From assembly GCF_047495875.1 (NCBI RefSeq), contig NC_092474.1, positions 2,683,001 through 2,747,000 on the forward strand: a stretch of DNA of 64,000 nucleotides, written 5' to 3'. Each line of letters opens with the position of its first letter. The stretch's first letter is position 1. Below, piece by piece: positions 33,251-48,800 of this stretch. Position numbers and translations under genes: made by a program. This DNA comes from Pithys albifrons albifrons. Taxonomy: Eukaryota; Chordata; Aves; Passeriformes; Thamnophilidae. The notes beneath the pieces are model-generated. The model was not told where the DNA came from. It made no database searches and worked only from the letters and a program-made list of their open reading frames with translations.

Positions 33251-36200
33251 CTGTGCACAGGCACAGCAGTGACAAGGTCTTACCCAAAAGGCTGTCAGAG
33301 TTGATGGCCACTGTCAACATCAGCAGGTTTTGGGAGTGTGTCCATGTCAGACATCTTTGCAGTACAGAAGATTCAGTCATAGGTGAAGGAGAGACACAAA
33401 TGGTATCTCTTAATTTCACTGTTTAATATTTTATAGAACTTTAAAAAAAATAGTTTTGTTTTACCAAGCCAGGAAAAGAGGTATTTGCAGTCAGTGCAAT
33501 ACTGAGAGTCTTGGTGATCTGTTCCTCGAGTAGCTTTTGCCATTTCTATTTCAAGGCATGCTGAACAAAATCAAATGGAAACAAAGTTAATTTTTCAAGG
33601 GCATGATATGTAATAAAATATTTACTTTTAACATGCAAAACCCATCGGTTCTTGTCAACTCTTGGTCAGTATCTAGGAAGCATATCACTATATTTCCCCT
33701 AACTCTATTTTTGAAAAAGAGGGTGCAAGATGCCATACAAAGCCAGTAGTCCTGGATTTTATTTGTGGCTAATTGCTGATCTTTATTTATGTCATGTGGA
33801 CCAGGTTGTGCATGAATATAAACACAAGAATAATTCTGGGTGAGATTCTAGACATAAAAATGCTTCAAATTCTCTGTTTATGGTTAGTTGAACACAAGCT
33901 TTGAACAGTGTAATAAGACCTGCAGGGAGAATAACATCTTTAATAAATCAAGGAATACAGTATAAAATCACGGACAGTATTCAAGCCTTCCTGCAGGTCT
34001 GAAACAGGTAGGAAGCTTCAGGCTAAATATAGATTGGGAAGAGCTGCCCTGCATGTAACCTCCTTATGTTAACCTGAGACAATTTAAAATTACAGTTACC
34101 ATCTCTGGAGCAGCTATTGAAAGCTTTGTACAGGAGTGTGTTTGTAAGTGACTTTTCATTTTCTCTCCAGATACAATTTCCCCCTTTTAAATTGTATGAA
34201 AGCTTCATTCTCCTTTTGTTTGCTCTGACGGAGTTTTGCTCCTTGAGGGAGGTGAGAAGGCAAAAGAAGGGAAAGATGGTTTTACCAGGTGAGCTTTGGG
34301 GGCAGTAACAGGTCATTCACACCATTTTTAGTGTTTCCAGTGAGTAAGTGGTGACTATTTTATGTGAACATGGCTGGAAGTTGCAAGTAATTATATATCA
34401 GAGTGACTATAAACACTTACTCTTGGAGTATAAAGTTACAGTACTGAACAGAACCAAATATGCTTTATTTTCCCCCCCTTTTTTTTTTCTTGTCTTGAAT
34501 TTCCACTCTACACTTGATCCTTGGGTAGCAATGGGTCAGCAAGCCCTTCAAATCCTGGGTAAATGAAAAAGGAAGGCTCAATATTCAGAGGAATACCAGG
34601 GTTTAAATTTACTATCACAAAAGGAGTGTTGCATGTGCAGTTTAGGAGCTTTGAAGCTGAGAGGACCAGCTACATCTGCATTTACTGGTAAAGATTTCAA
34701 ACCTTCACTATGACACCACTATAATGAAAGAGAATTGGTTGTCTTGGAATTCTGTCACTGCACATTTTCAGTGCTCAGTGCAGAATATTTGACTGTGGCC
34801 TCACTGTCTGAGAGGGGTCAGACCTGGCAAGTCTGAGAGCTGAGGCCAAAGGCTTGCAAGAACCAGACTTGGAATATAAGAAGGAAAGCAGGTTTTTGTG
34901 ATAAATGGCTCTGAGATTTACAGAATAATATAAAAGAATTCAATAACTCTTAAAGGTGGAGTCTGTATTTTCTGTGATTGTCATTTTTTTAAGATTTGCT
35001 GAAATAATTTCTTATATTTGCAAAACACATCAGTTGGATTATTTTTACTTTAGTCTTTATCTGTATGAACCACTGCCTTGGCTGTGGTATTAACATGGTG
35101 ACTCTGCATGTGAGAGGGTCTTAAATATTCTCTCATCAAAGGAATAATAATAAAAAAAGCCTTGAGTATTATCTGTTTTAACCAAAGTCTATGGTTCTTT
35201 TGTCAGTATTTCACTCCTCAGTATTATATGAAATCCTGCTTAATGTTGTGCAGATTTTCAGTCTTGTTTCCCACAGTGTAGAAGTCTAGATATTGAAAAG
35301 TATTTAATGTAGTGTAGTGTGCCTTGTAGAGGAAATTCAGATTAAAGTCTTCATTTGCTATTTTGTTTGATTTGGGAGATTATGGAGCTCAGTTCTAGGA
35401 CAGAAGACAGAACAGAAGATGAGAAAGAACATCAAGTCTAGCACATTGTTGTCAAAGGCAAAGCAGTAAAAATATACTTTTCTAAGTATGTCAGGGTCCC
35501 TAAAATTTAGTTTTGAGTCCTGTGGTACAAAAAAACCCCTTTCTCCTTTGAGAGCTGTAACTATTTTCCAAGCTGAATTTGGTTTTGCCTTGATTAAAGC
35601 TATTTGTTCCTCAGCCAAAACTCCTCTAGCCTTGCTGGCTCACTGGTTCCTGAGGCAGGATAAGCTCCAGTGGAAAGCAACGAGGAGAAAAAGAACTAAA
35701 GAAAGTGTTTCGGGAGGACCCAGTGGATTCCCTTGCAATTGTTTAAGATCTATATTGTGCTCAACCATGAGAACTCTTCAGGGCTCTTCTGCATCCAAGA
35801 AGCCAAACTCGGGTTCCATCGAAGTGAGCTAAGACCAAAATAGGGAAACAAACAACAGGTCTTCACACATATTTTAAAAGTGTTGAATTCCTTGTCTCAT
35901 TCAAATGAATACTTTGGGGCTCGTTGTGGCTGAAGATGAGGCCTGCACAGTCCTTTGTTTATATTCCCTTTCATCAGCATCCTCCTTTTTAAAACCTGTG
36001 CTCTAGTAGATGAAAACCTCACTCCCCATGTGACAAGGGGTGTAATCTGTCTGACACGGGACAGCTGCAATTTTAAGTACTTAAGCCAGAGCTAATAAGA
36101 TTTAATGAAATAGCACCAGTCCTAATCTGTTCTTTAGATCAATTACACAGCATGTAATTCCTTCAATATCCAGTGTTCATTTGAAATGGTTCATTAACAG

Positions 36201-38511
36201 ACATGCAAAAGCACATTATGGCCTATTTTGGGATCCAGTGAGTTGGGTTATACAATGAACTTTAATAGAAGTTGTAGCTCATAGGGAGTTTGGCATATTA
36301 TTATCCAGTTAGGACACAAATACCTTTGGCTTTTCATGAAAGGCTTGGGGAGGAAGAACAACTGTCAGAATTCACTTGACTGAAGATGTTTGGAACATTT
36401 CTGACTGCAGCTATTTTGCCTGTCTGCTTCTTAGTGCTGATTAAAGTCAAGGGTGGAGCTCATGGCACAGACCAAAGATGGTATTGCAATTTAGAAGTTC
36501 CAGCTAACAAGGTGGACAGAAACCAAGGAAGGATCAGGTCTTCACATGTCTCTAGATCCAGATGTCACAACAGTAAACTTAACATCATGTTCTCTTTGGA
36601 AGGAATCCCAATACAGCCTTTGTATTGCTTCAGCAGGAAGACCTGTTCAAGGGATCAGTCATAGAATTTGATATTCTTTTTCTCTGTGTGACTTGAGGTG
36701 AGAGCTCTAATTACTGACTACATGGAAAGTACATTAACTGGCATCATGGTCTACTGAAGTCTGTGCATGACATATTTGTAGCTTCCTGTGTGGTACCAGG
36801 ATATTCTTGAAACACTAATGCCACTGAGTGTATTCTGCTAGACATGGAGTCTGCTCACCTGGTGAACTAAGGGAACTCAAGGAATAGATACTGAAATGAT
36901 ATAGTTAATAATGATCAGTGAATTTGACACAAAATGCACCAATATTTACATCTTCTCCAAAATGTAATTAATCAGTTCCAGATACTTTCTTAACAATCTC
37001 CTTGTCCCTATAAAGATGTGGGATGCTTGTGCTGTGTGAAGATTTCAGCTCTGTCTTCACAATCCCCCAGCCACCAATGACAGTAGAAGGAGAGACATAC
37101 AGTGACCTCTTTAGTACATTATAATGGATTTCAGAATGGTTTTACAAAATACACTGACTTATATTATAAAAACATTAATGACATATAACTGAAGATACTG
37201 ACTTGAGAGGTTGGCCAAGAATGCTTACAAATACCAAGTGAAACAATATATGGCAGCCTGTTTTGAAGGACATAATTTATGAACCAAGAGCATTTTTCAA
37301 AATCATGTAGAAACCCTCATTACTTTTCATAGTGTTACAGTTTCCTGTTGGCCATCCTGTGGTGCAGTTTTCAAACTCTTTGTAATGTTTAATTAAAAAA
37401 AAAAATAATGCAGCAACTAGAATGCAAGTTGTGACTGCGAATAATTTTTCATTATATGGCACATCATCAAATCAATTTGTATTCACACTCAAAAAGTTAA
37501 TAAATTACTATGCATTTTACTGCTGACATGAGCTGCATGTTTTACCATTGTACATTTGGATACTTGCATTAAAATTCTAAGTTGTCACACAAAGGAAAAC
37601 TGGGAGAGCATTTTAAAATTTAAATTGCACATAATCTGTTCTGAAAGGTAGTCAGCCCATAGTTGAGAAGAGCACAGCACACTTTGCAGCAGACTGTGAG
37701 CTGTTCTAAAGCAGATGAGCTCTGTGCATGCCAGAGAAGACACATCAGAAACTTGGCCCTGGGTATGCACATCCCAAACTGAACTGATGACAGTTCTCAG
37801 TACTGGCACACTTCTACCAGAGGCCTACATAGTCTGTCACCTCATCACTGGAAACAGGCAATAATTGATGGTTAGAAAAGTGAAATAGGACACAGGGAAA
37901 ATGTAGAATGATCCTTTCATCTCCCCCTAATTTCTCAAGGTAAAGTCTTCCCAAGATAGAGGTTGTAGACACCAACCCAACCATTAGATTTAATAACAGT
38001 GGGCCTGTGTGTATCTAATCCACTTACACCTCTGGATGTCACAACATCCTGCTGTAATAAACCTCACAATTGCTGCGAGTCCCACTCTCTGCTTTTCATT
38101 CCATAAGGTGCCCTGTAGTTCTCTGGTGGTGAAAAACTGTGAATAACTGCTGCCAGCTCCTTTTTAACACCCTTCTTAGTTTGACCTCTGTCATCCTGTT
38201 TTAAAATATATTTCTGAACTGAGTGTCATGCTTTTTTTGTATCACTAGCAAACAACTTTGTAACCACACAAGCAGATGCTCTGTGTCATCTCTGGGATTG
38301 GGTGACGGCAGGGTGAGAACCGATCGGGTTCTGAACTTCTCAGTGGTATAAAACATACATGGCTGGTTTTAACATTGATTTTGGATCTCAGCCAGGCTCT
38401 TTCTCCTCTCTTGGTGTGTATGACAAAGATTGCAATTTGTGGTCATAGAGCACAGAGCATCTGAGCAGGGATCCCACACCTCTATTGATTGTGCAAGGGA
38501 GAGCTCCCTGT

Positions 38512-38537
38512 CCTGCTGCTCCTGCTGCTCCTGCTGG
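38512..38537. repeat. short CCTGCTGCT tandem repeat
   Basis: Almost three copies of the 9-bp unit CCTGCTGCT in intergenic sequence. Confidence 0.85.
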
Positions 38538-41500
38538 GAGAGGCTGTGGGGCCCCCCATGGGTTACAGTCAGAGGACCAGGGTGGGACATGTTGCCATAT
38601 TCCTGACTCTGTTGCACCCCTCTGGTTCAGCTGAATTAGGTGGGTGAGACCTGAGTGCCCAAGCTTACTCCTCCCTGATGTCTCCAAGGTCAGTGCTGCC
38701 CTAATCGGGAGAGCAGCCACTGAGCAGCTCCCTGGTTTACCCAGAGGGGGTAGGGTTGGGTGTAGTCTTCAGGTGGGTAACCACACAACCAGCCTCAGAA
38801 GGAGTGGCCTGACAGCCTTGGCAGATTTATCTCCATCTCCAGGATCAGTCTTTTTTAGGGTGAGGCATTTCCTCCACGCTGAGGACTCTCTCTAGGGGGA
38901 ACACTTCTCTGTAGACTCAACTTCCTTTTATGATCAAGCCAGCATTTCTTGGAAGGAGAAGCACCACCTTTAAAGGTACCACATGCTTGCTAGAATTAAT
39001 ATTTGCTGAATAATATCCAGCAAAATTAGGTTCATATAAATATTTTGGCAGCAATTCTACATCTGACAACGTTTGTACTGTGAAAGTTACCCTAAATCTC
39101 AGATTTTTCACTGTGAAAAATGTATTCTATGGATGTAGCCACCCTTCTTTTTTTGTTCAATATATCTTCATAAATCCCCCATGAATCATTAATATGTGCA
39201 ATGAGTGGCAATGATAATGATTTTTCAGCCTACACTTGGTCATTTTTTGTTTTGTTTTGGCTGTCTGTTGTAATGTAGTTGAGTACTTATATTAGTTAGA
39301 CTTGCCTTTGCATCTTGACTGATAATCTGGAATTTAAAACAAGAAAACAAGGGCAGGCATTTTCTTGTCTGTAATGTTGAGCTAAAAGGAAACAAACAAA
39401 AAACTTCTCTTTTTGCTACAATTTATGAAATATTCCTAACATGGGAATTAATCCGAGAGTTTATTTCAGTCCTTAAAACCAACTATAATCCTAAAACCAA
39501 AAAACAAAACTCAGACCTTTCCATGCTAATTTAGTGCCATGTTTTTCTGGACTGCATTCTTCTTGGCATAAACTCACTTCTATTGCTTAACCATATTCTC
39601 CAACTTTCCTTTTAGGCTCAATCCTCCTCTATCAACCTTTCTCCCTCATGTATAAGTTATTTCAGGTGTGTTACTAATGTAGATGACCTGCATTGGAAAA
39701 AAGGAGCCTTCTAACTACCAAAAATAATTCTGTTGTTTACAGGGGGTAAAAGCATGACCAGCAGTGTGGTGTGACATTCATTAGACCACGTGTACAACAT
39801 TATTTGTTTTAGAAAAGCCAGGCAGAGCTTCCTAATGGCCTTTGTCTTGTTGACAGTGGAGGTTGTAAGATGAGTCTTTGGGTGGGTCCAGCTGGCAGAA
39901 AAAGTTCTTAAGGAAAAGATTGTGTGGCAGTGTCATAATTTGGACTCATGGGATTGGGATGGAAAGGGGAGGGCAAGACATATCAGGATTTCCTTGAACT
40001 GGAAAACTGGGAGTTGAAGAGGACAGACTGGGCTGCACTGTCCAGTCTGGAAGGCATGAAGTGGCACACAGCAATTCATGGAGTGATAAGGCTCTGAGTT
40101 CTTTGCATGAATAACTGAGCTTTAATACAGAAATTTTAATCAGGATTCAGGAAAGCTTTTTCTGCCTTTGCAGTTTATTACAGTGAAATCTGCCTAATCT
40201 GTTGACAGAGCTCCAAAACACACAGGTCAGGGCTGTGGCGTGTTAGCAGTGAAACATTTGCCAAAACCTATTGAAATGTACTCCAAGCACTGGCATTCTG
40301 TGCAGAAACTGGTGCCACCTACCAGCAAGAAGGAGGAAATTAAACAGTAAAATGATGCGTTTGAACGGAATAAATGGCTCTTTTCATTGCAAGGCTGCTT
40401 GATTTTTATTGAAAAGCAATTAGCAAACTGTTGGGCCTGTTCAGGATGATTCTGAGTAAGTGAGGTGCTGACCTGGCCACTCTCCCCCTGCAGAGGAGGT
40501 GTGGGCAAGACAAACACTGGGTGCTCTGGGCTTGCTGACCAGAGGGAGGCTTGGGAGACAAGAATCTGCATCAAGGGTGCAAGTGAAGATCAAGCAGATC
40601 AGCTGAGGTCCAACTCACCAAAGCTAAACTAGTTAAACATTTTTGTGAACCTGAACCTAACCAACTTTGGCTCCACATTTTCCTTTTTTAGATAGTAAAA
40701 CTCACTGTGAGTTATTCTTGACTCATTGAAGTGCCACAGGTATTTTGAAAATGTTTTTCCTTGTTTTTTGGAAAAACACAATTTGGATGATAACCTTGTT
40801 GGAGGTTTTTTAAAATGTTCAGAATATATCCCAGCATGGCCAAGCCATGTTTTTCCCCAGGCTCCTGCATTGTGCCTTCTTTTTCTGAACAGAAATGAAG
40901 TTCAAAGCTTCAATGGGCTCCTGAGGGGCACTGAAGGATTTGTGTTCAGCCTTAGCAGAGAAAAAGTCAGGACACTTTTCATCTCTTAGGAGCCTGCCTT
41001 CTGGTTTGATCCTGAAGCCAAAGCTCCCTTCTGAAGTCTGAATCAGAGACCCTTTTTGCTGTCCATCAGGCCAGGGTGACACAAGGTTTTTTCCTTTATA
41101 CAAGGGTTTAGTAGAAGAAACTCTGTCTAACTCTTACACCTATTCAAAACCTTACAATTCTAAGGTTTTCAAAGCAAATTTTTCATTTCTTCGAGCACAA
41201 TTCAAAACAAGGGACCTGTAGGTTGTTTTTCTTTTTATCTTTTCCTATAAAATGCATTGATAAATTTAGTCTGAGTTAAACACAATAATTGTGTCTCACA
41301 GAATTATTCTTTTCCAGCTAAATATTTAGCTCAAACAAGTAGAAAACCATTGCCTGCTTAGAAAAATGAGGCTCCTGATCAGTTAATTTGTGTCAAGTTT
41401 GAGGACTTTATGAAAATCTGGAGGTCTAATATGCCATATATACATATAATCTAAGTAAGAGACATTCTGGAAACTCTTCCTCCTCCTCTTGTGCTGAACT

Positions 41501-42043
41501 CTGATTCAATATTAAGTTCTGATTTACTTGGTGTGTAAATATCAGGGTGACAAACACCACAGAGCTTTCATAGAAGCCAAACAGTAGAAGAGCATCAGCA
41601 CCATCACAATAGTGGAAAAGATGAGAAGTAAAGAGTAAGTGGATTTAAGCTATTTTGAGTGTGTTTTTACAGTCTATGCCTCCACTATCCATCCCTCCCT
41701 CCTCTCCCCAAGGTGAGGCTCTTTCTGCCAGGACTAAGAAGTTCTGTTCTAGTGATGTTTTGTTGTACCTTATCACATAAAACAAATGTTTTTCCAAAAG
41801 CTTTCTTACATGAAAGCAGTGAAGTAAATCTAATCTCTCAATGTTTAGCCCAGGCTTACAGAAGGGCAAAGAGGACTCCCTTTGGCTTGGATGGCATTTA
41901 TGGTCTGCAAGCAGCTCCTGGATAGGAAAAGGCATCCTGCTGTTCTCTGTAGGGTGTACAATCTGAAACAATTTTATCAGAACTGCTAGATAGAGATCTT
42001 AATAAGCTGGAGTTAAATAACTGGGTGTTTTTATCTTGAAGGC

Positions 42044-42062
42044 AAAAAAAAAAAAAAAAAAA
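42044..42062. repeat. run of 19 A
   Basis: An uninterrupted A homopolymer. It could be the tail of a decayed retrotransposon, but no recognisable element precedes it. Confidence 0.9.
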
Positions 42063-42772
42063 GAAACAGTCCATTTAAAATTCACCATATGCACAGTAAC
42101 TTGCAGTTAGTAATTAAATTCTCACAACATCTTTGCACAGTGCCAGGCAGAGCATATTGGCTTGGGTTGGCCTGGTTGTCGAGCGTGAACCAGAATGATT
42201 TCTAACAGCCATCAAATACATTTTGAAACATGCTCATAAAACATGCTAGCTCAGAGGCTCCAAGCAATAATGATTCATGTATTAGCAAATGAACCTGTCC
42301 TCAGGAAGCTGGGCCCTGAAATGTAATAAGGGATCAGTCCAAGGAAAGAAAGAAGTGTGTTTATTAAGATGCTGAGAGGTGATGTTTTGTGATGGGAGTT
42401 TGGGGTGACATCTATTCATCATCTGTGGAATAGTTATGGGTTGGGGTGTTGGACTGGCCTCTAGAAGTCAGTCTCTGTCAAGGATGCCTTTATCAAATCT
42501 GTATCCACAGAGGGATTGAGGAAATGCATGTGCCAGGATCCCTCTGTCCCTTGGTGGTACCCAAGGTAAGCTCTTTGGTCCATGTGTGAGCCAGACTGGG
42601 ACACAGCGAAGGTGAGAACAGCTGTCCTGGACCTGCTGTGCTGTGAGGATGAGCCACTCTGGCCAGGAAAGGCCTGTCTGTGAGACCTGGGAGGTTTCAG
42701 ATAAATAATGCAGGTACCTTCCAGTACAACATCTGGATGTGTCCAAAGCACACTCTGAAGAGATTGTGAATA

Positions 42773-42821
42773 CCCTGGAGCCTGATGACACAACTGGAGC
42801 CCCTGGAGCCTGATGACACAA
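42773..42821. repeat. 21-bp direct duplication, period 28
   Basis: CCCTGGAGCCTGATGACACA plus one further A occurs identically at 42773-42793 and 42801-42821, separated by 7 bases. It is a small local duplication in non-coding DNA and makes the minus-strand open frames here look longer than chance. Confidence 0.9.
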
Positions 42822-45800
42822 GTAGTGGTTGGACACCTCCTTTCTTCCCTCTTCTGACCATGAAACAGGGGGCAGATCATCCCTCCCCTCTAATGCTCAT
42901 CATGCTGGTCCTGGCACTTGGGATGGTCGATGGGGCCAGAGCTCTGACTCACTGAGCCACAGAAATGTGGGGCCCAGGTGGTCCCTGGGCTGGGCTCGCC
43001 TATTATTTAGTCTTGTGCTCTCAGGAAGAGCACCAACAGTAAGAAAATGGGAACAAAAGAGGAGAAACAGTGTGGAAAAAGAATCAGTAAGTACTCAGTT
43101 ATTTTTATGGGAGAAGAAAAGTCTTAAATAAATATCTGCCCAGAACTCCACTCCATGAATCTGAAATGATGGTCCATTTTATCCCACTGGTTTTAATTTG
43201 TTGCCTGAGGCCACTCAGCTAACTGGCATTTAGTGAATCAGGGATGAAGGGGACAGCAATCCAGCTTGCAGGCTTCAGAGAGCTGTGACCTTTCCAAGCT
43301 CCACGTATAAAATCTGCTGCTCTCACTCACCACAAGCGAACAAGTCTGGGCGCTGCAGGCAGAGAGCAGCGACCCCACCACTGCCTCCATCTGCAAAATC
43401 AACACCTCATTAAACCCAGCCACAGCCTGCCCCCGGATTGGGGGACAGGGCTGTGCCCCAGAGGATGGGGGGACATGGTTTGAACCCCACCAGGGAACCA
43501 CAAGCGCTTGGAAACCAGAACTCCAGCAAGAGGCTGCTGAGGGTTTGGATTGTAACAGCTCCTGCATATTCTCCATGGGGTGTGGGCCAGAGCAGTCCTA
43601 ATACACTTCTTAATACACTGAATTCACTTTTCTAGCATTCAGTTATGTTTTCCTTTCTGAGGCCTGGGTGTCTCTCTGTTCCTAATGCTATTTTAAAACC
43701 TGAAGTTCCCCTGCAGTGACATCCACACTCTCACAGGTGCTTTGGATGCAAACCAACCTTTAGTCACATAAAGATTCAGAAAATAAAATAAAATTCTACC
43801 TAAAATTCTTCCATCTCCCCAAAACATTCATGATGGTTTCAAACTGTGAGACAGAAACCTGATACTGGCAGAGCCTGGAATTTTTTCACATGAGGTGCTG
43901 CTGGGAGATCTGAGGCAGAGATTTAATCAGGACTAGGGGCAGTTATCAGAGCAGGCTGTCATGCCCAGAAAACCTCAAATTATGCACTAATTATCCACCT
44001 CCACTGGCAAGGGATAAATAAATAATGACTTCAGATTACTGTGCTAAAGATAACTCCAGGAGTAACAGGTTTGCAGGCTGGGGGTTTGTCGTGATGTGTT
44101 AGAGGTGCAAGAATGAGCAGCGGGTTTGCCCAGGAGGGGCTGGGTGGGCACTGAGTCCCACGGGCTCTGGAAAAGTGCAATCAAAGCTCAAGGTGGTCAC
44201 TTCAGAGGAGGTGACTCCAGGTCATTGCCTGCCTCCTGAAAGGGCAGTATAATGATGTGTGACCAGGTATCTGCTCTTTTGTACTCCCCTTTCTTGCTGT
44301 GTAGTGTTGCATTTAATCACAGGAAAGGCAAACAGGCCTTGTCCTCACCTTGACCTTGCAAAGGAAGAGAAATGCTGATAAGGAGATGCTTTTTGAGTCT
44401 CAGAACATTAGAAGTTCTGTTCAGAGCTGTAAATTTCTAGAGCTGTGATCAAACTAGATTATGCTAATGCGTGTGAGTGAAAAATAATGCCAGAAAATGT
44501 TTTAAAATGGATTGATTTATCCCTCAGACCACCTCTGAGCAATGGACTGTAAAAAAAAAGTCCAGACATTTTGGCTCCTAAAGGCTTTCTTTTCAGGGAA
44601 GAGGATTTGACCCTGTATCCTTCAAGTTTGCTCAGGTTTTACTACCTTTGACATGAGCATCTCTCACAGCCTTAGGTACACTTTGCAAAAATACCAAGAA
44701 GAAATAAGAGGCTCTCCCCTTATTGAGGCCAGATGACCATCATGGGCATGGCTATTGCAGTTTTTAATAGTACTTCATTCTCCATGAAAATACCATTTTC
44801 AATGGTAAAGGTGGGGTAAAAATGTTTGTGTTTTTTTTTTAAAGTATTTTAATACTTCTGAAAACACGATTTTAAATTGCAATTCTCCTCCATTAAATAA
44901 AGTCAGTCCCCAGGGTCTGTAATCGACTGTAATTTCATACTCGGTCTGAGCTTGGGAGTTCTTTATTTTTTAATAAGACCTTCCTGTTTATAAATACACT
45001 CGAGGTACCAAATTGCTGCAGAAGGATGATTTGCATGTGTCAGTAATCACTTTCTACTTCTGAGACTGAAAGTCAAACCGAAGTCAGGATTAGCAAGTCC
45101 AAAGATGATTTTTAATTAAATAATTGAGATGTCTCAGGTGGGATGAATTTAGTGTCTCATTGTCTCTTTAGCTTTAAATGGAGACTTGTTTGCAAAGGAT
45201 GTGAGAAGGGAGTGGGTGTAGGTGGTTGTTACAACTTTAAATGGTTGCTGAGATTTTGTTTTGTTTTCTTGGTTTATGTTTGCAGCTGTCAGAATTGGTT
45301 GAGGTGTTTTGCATGTCATCAGAAATAGATTTGGATCAAAGGTTTTTAAAACTGAAAAACTTAGAAGCTCTTAAGTTCAAAGGATTAGGATGTTGAAGAT
45401 AAACCTGTGAATCTCATGGAAAAATGCAGCACTTGGTTTGGGAGGGAGGGGGGAAAGGCCAAGGCAAAAAGGACAATTTAAGTCTTTCAGAATTATGGCA
45501 AAAAAAGCCAGACTATCCAACAAAAAATAAGCACTCCATAAAATGTTTTTGTATCTGCTTTCCCCCCCCCTTTGTTTTGCAGAAGAAAGCAGCAGGAAAA
45601 TTTCACTTATTTATTGGGTGCACAGAGATGTTTTTCTTGAATAAAATTATCAATACTTCCCAAAGGAACTTCTGGTTGTGTGTATTCATGTGTGCTTTAT
45701 GTTTGGATAGGAATCTTCCATGATTAAACACCATGATATGTGAAGAAGTTACTGCCTATGTGTTTTGAAATATATTTTCTGCAAGACCTGCAGCCCCTTT

Positions 45801-48800
45801 CTCTTTGAACTCTGAGCTCCCAGAGTGCTGCCCTGTGCCCTCGGGGGACTGCAACGACGTTACAGCTCAGCTGAACAGTCTGTGTGGGTCACGTTAGTGC
45901 TGCTGGTGCTCTCCAGTGATGGTGCCTTTGGCTTCCACCAAAGTCCCTTTACATCAGTCACAATCTTATTGATGATGGCAGATATTCACAGGTAGCAAAT
46001 TTGAGTGAAAGGAGAACAGAAAAAAAGCATTTTATTTCAGCTGGAGTGTCCACCTTTTATCTGGTATTAAGGACAAGAATGCTAATGACAAGTAGAGCAC
46101 CCCTGCAGTCCTGTGCCCAAAGCAGCTGGTAGGGAGGGACTGCAGAGAAGGGAAGATGTAGCCTTAATTTTGCATATATGAAAGATAAGCAAGGAAGGAA
46201 CCAAAGAGACTTGAAGCATGTCAGGTTTTGCTCATCAGCAGAGCAAAGAGCAGGATGCAACTGCCTTCTTGTTTCCAGCAGTTCTTAGGCCTCCAACACA
46301 GGAGGCAGAGAAGCTGTCAAGAGTGAAACTTGAAGGCATAAACCTCAAGCATATCATGTTGTGACTGCTGTGCTTAAATGAATAGACTGGGTTTCGTTGC
46401 TTGCCTGAAGACTGATGGGAAGATGCCTCAGTGTGTCCAGTGGTAAAGTATTTCCACAGGGGCAAAATGCATTACCTGGAGTGCCTGCATCATGCTAGGC
46501 CACCATTCTTCAGCTGGAAAGCCCAGGTTTCTCTGGATTAACCTGTTATTGAACTTGCAGCCTCATCTGGAATGGTTGTTTCTGTGGGATAATTCTTGCA
46601 GACAGGGATTTTGTTACCTTGGCTGTACAGAGACAAGCACATGTGAATCTCATGGCCTCCACCTCTTGCATGGCAATGAGGTCTCTCTCATTGCAACAAC
46701 AAAGTCTGGTGTTTCTCCATTCTGATAGGAGAGGAACAGCCACTCAGCAAAATAACTCTCTGCTTTAATTAAAAGAGAGACTGAAACCTGGCCCTCATTA
46801 TCTCTCTTAGAGCTTCCAAAATAAAGAGCCTTTCTTGATGGGATTCTATACAGGCCACTAAGAGTTCCACGAGGTTGGTTTGTGCTCTGTGTGTAAATGT
46901 GGTTTGATTCTCTTGGGCTCAGGGGCAAAAGGCTGAAATCAGTTGGGATCAGGGAAGGGGGAGCCCAGGGGGCTGTGGTGTGGTCAGAGTGACCCAGCTG
47001 GCCATACCCATGTGCTACACTTGCCTCTGCACCTGTCTTCTTTCTGAGCATTTGAAATGAAAGATTTTTTGCTTGCTTCTTTTAAAAAGTAGAAAAAATA
47101 GCAGTTTTTCCATTCTAGGAGCTCTGTGTTTGTTTTGCTCAAGTACAAAGGCTGTTGGCAATAAGTGAAAGTATGAAAAGAACAGAAATTAATTAAATTG
47201 ACGCTTCAAGAAAATACCAATATTGCTGCAATCCTCAAAGCAGCAGCATAAAGCAAACTTATGACATTTTGCCAAATGTTATTTTTCCATGAGTAAAGCA
47301 AACCAAGAGGTTTTGCTAAACTGAAACCTGGGGTGTGGATTGGATACACATTTTTAGAGCAAGTGTTTGTTAACCGTAGGTAGTTTGAACATATTTCTCC
47401 TTTTCTGTGGATGTCAAATAATTGACTGCTCCTGGTGGCATTTTTGTTAATGAATTACTATTAAGACTTAAATTCAGAATCTGGCATAATTTATTTCTTT
47501 GATTTTTTTTAAGTACAGTGCATGCTATGAAACCCATACAAATCAATCTCAGTTCTTTAAAGATCCTGGGAATTATTATTAAATATGAAGGATATCTACC
47601 TCTTATTGTCACTGTTTAGGCATTTTTCTCTCCTTTCCTAGATCTTCCTTTCCCCTATTTTCAATTTGGAATAATTAGCTGAAGCTGGTGAATTTAGTTA
47701 GCACCAGGAATAACTATCTGGATTTGAGGAAGGAGGGAACTAGGGAAAGACTGAGAACCAGAATGGAAGCAGATTAACACAGGTAAGGAAAACTGGCTAT
47801 TCCCACCTTGCAAGTCAAGGTTTAGGTGAGGGGTTTTTTTTTGATGTTTGGGTTTGTATGGGGTTGATTTTTTCAAGACTAGCAATTGGGCATTGATACC
47901 TTTTCCTACATAAGGCTGTTGGGTGAAACTCCCTCCTGTGCAGAGCGACTCGTGCGAGAGCTCCGACCTCCAAAGCAGCGCAGGAGAAGCAGAGGAGCCT
48001 TAGCAGTGGCCTTGACTGCAGGGGGGAGTTTTTTCCATGCTTTGTGGATCTGGAGACCTGGATTTGGCCTATGAAGTAATGAGAAAAATAGCCCACATGG
48101 GAAACCATTATGGATTGTTTCCTCTGCCCTTCAGTGATAAATATTGCATGACTATCTGCCCGTCCTTTGCATTAAAGGAGCAATCCAATATCCACTTTTG
48201 TTTTCTACGCTGTGCCAGTGTGACAAACTCTTTCTTAGTCCTCATAAAAAGCAAAACCCAGAGAGGTTTCTTCTGAATGCTGGATGACAAACAAGAGAGT
48301 AATGCCTTCCACAGGACATCTCTTGTGCTTGGCTGTTGTATATACTGTTAGGATTTTTCTTCCAATTTGATAGTAGAGAACATTTCCAAGTCATTCACAT
48401 GGGGGTTAATTTTATACCTTGAATCTGTTCTCACCATTAGGATCCCCAGCTCAGCTTCTGAAAAACACTTGGAAATGTTTATTTTTATTTGCCTGCATGT
48501 TTGCAAACAAAGCTGCAAAATCCTCACCTGCAGGCATGTTCTCTTAGAGCTTTTCAGAAATATGTTGACAGAACAAAAGCCAAACTCAGGCTTTCAAACT
48601 CCAGTACTAAGCTGAAAGTGGGGGTTTTTTTCTTGAGAAAAATCTAAAGGATCTTGGTGACCTCAATGAGAAAAATCTTTCCAACAAGGTAAGGGGATTA
48701 TTTTATTCCCCAGAATATAGGCCAGCTGTTTAATCTTAAACCAAATATTTCTTTCTTCCACAACCCCCACCTGTAATTTTGGTATGACTGATCCAGATTT

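Noticed and set aside
42461..42880. Two overlapping minus-strand frames of 139 and 122 codons
   Set aside because: No domain recognised; a 21-bp duplication lies inside them and they overlap each other in different frames.
47926..48040. CpG-containing segment with open frames on both strands, possible exon
   Set aside because: No protein family recognised, no convincing acceptor/donor pair, and only about 100 bp long.
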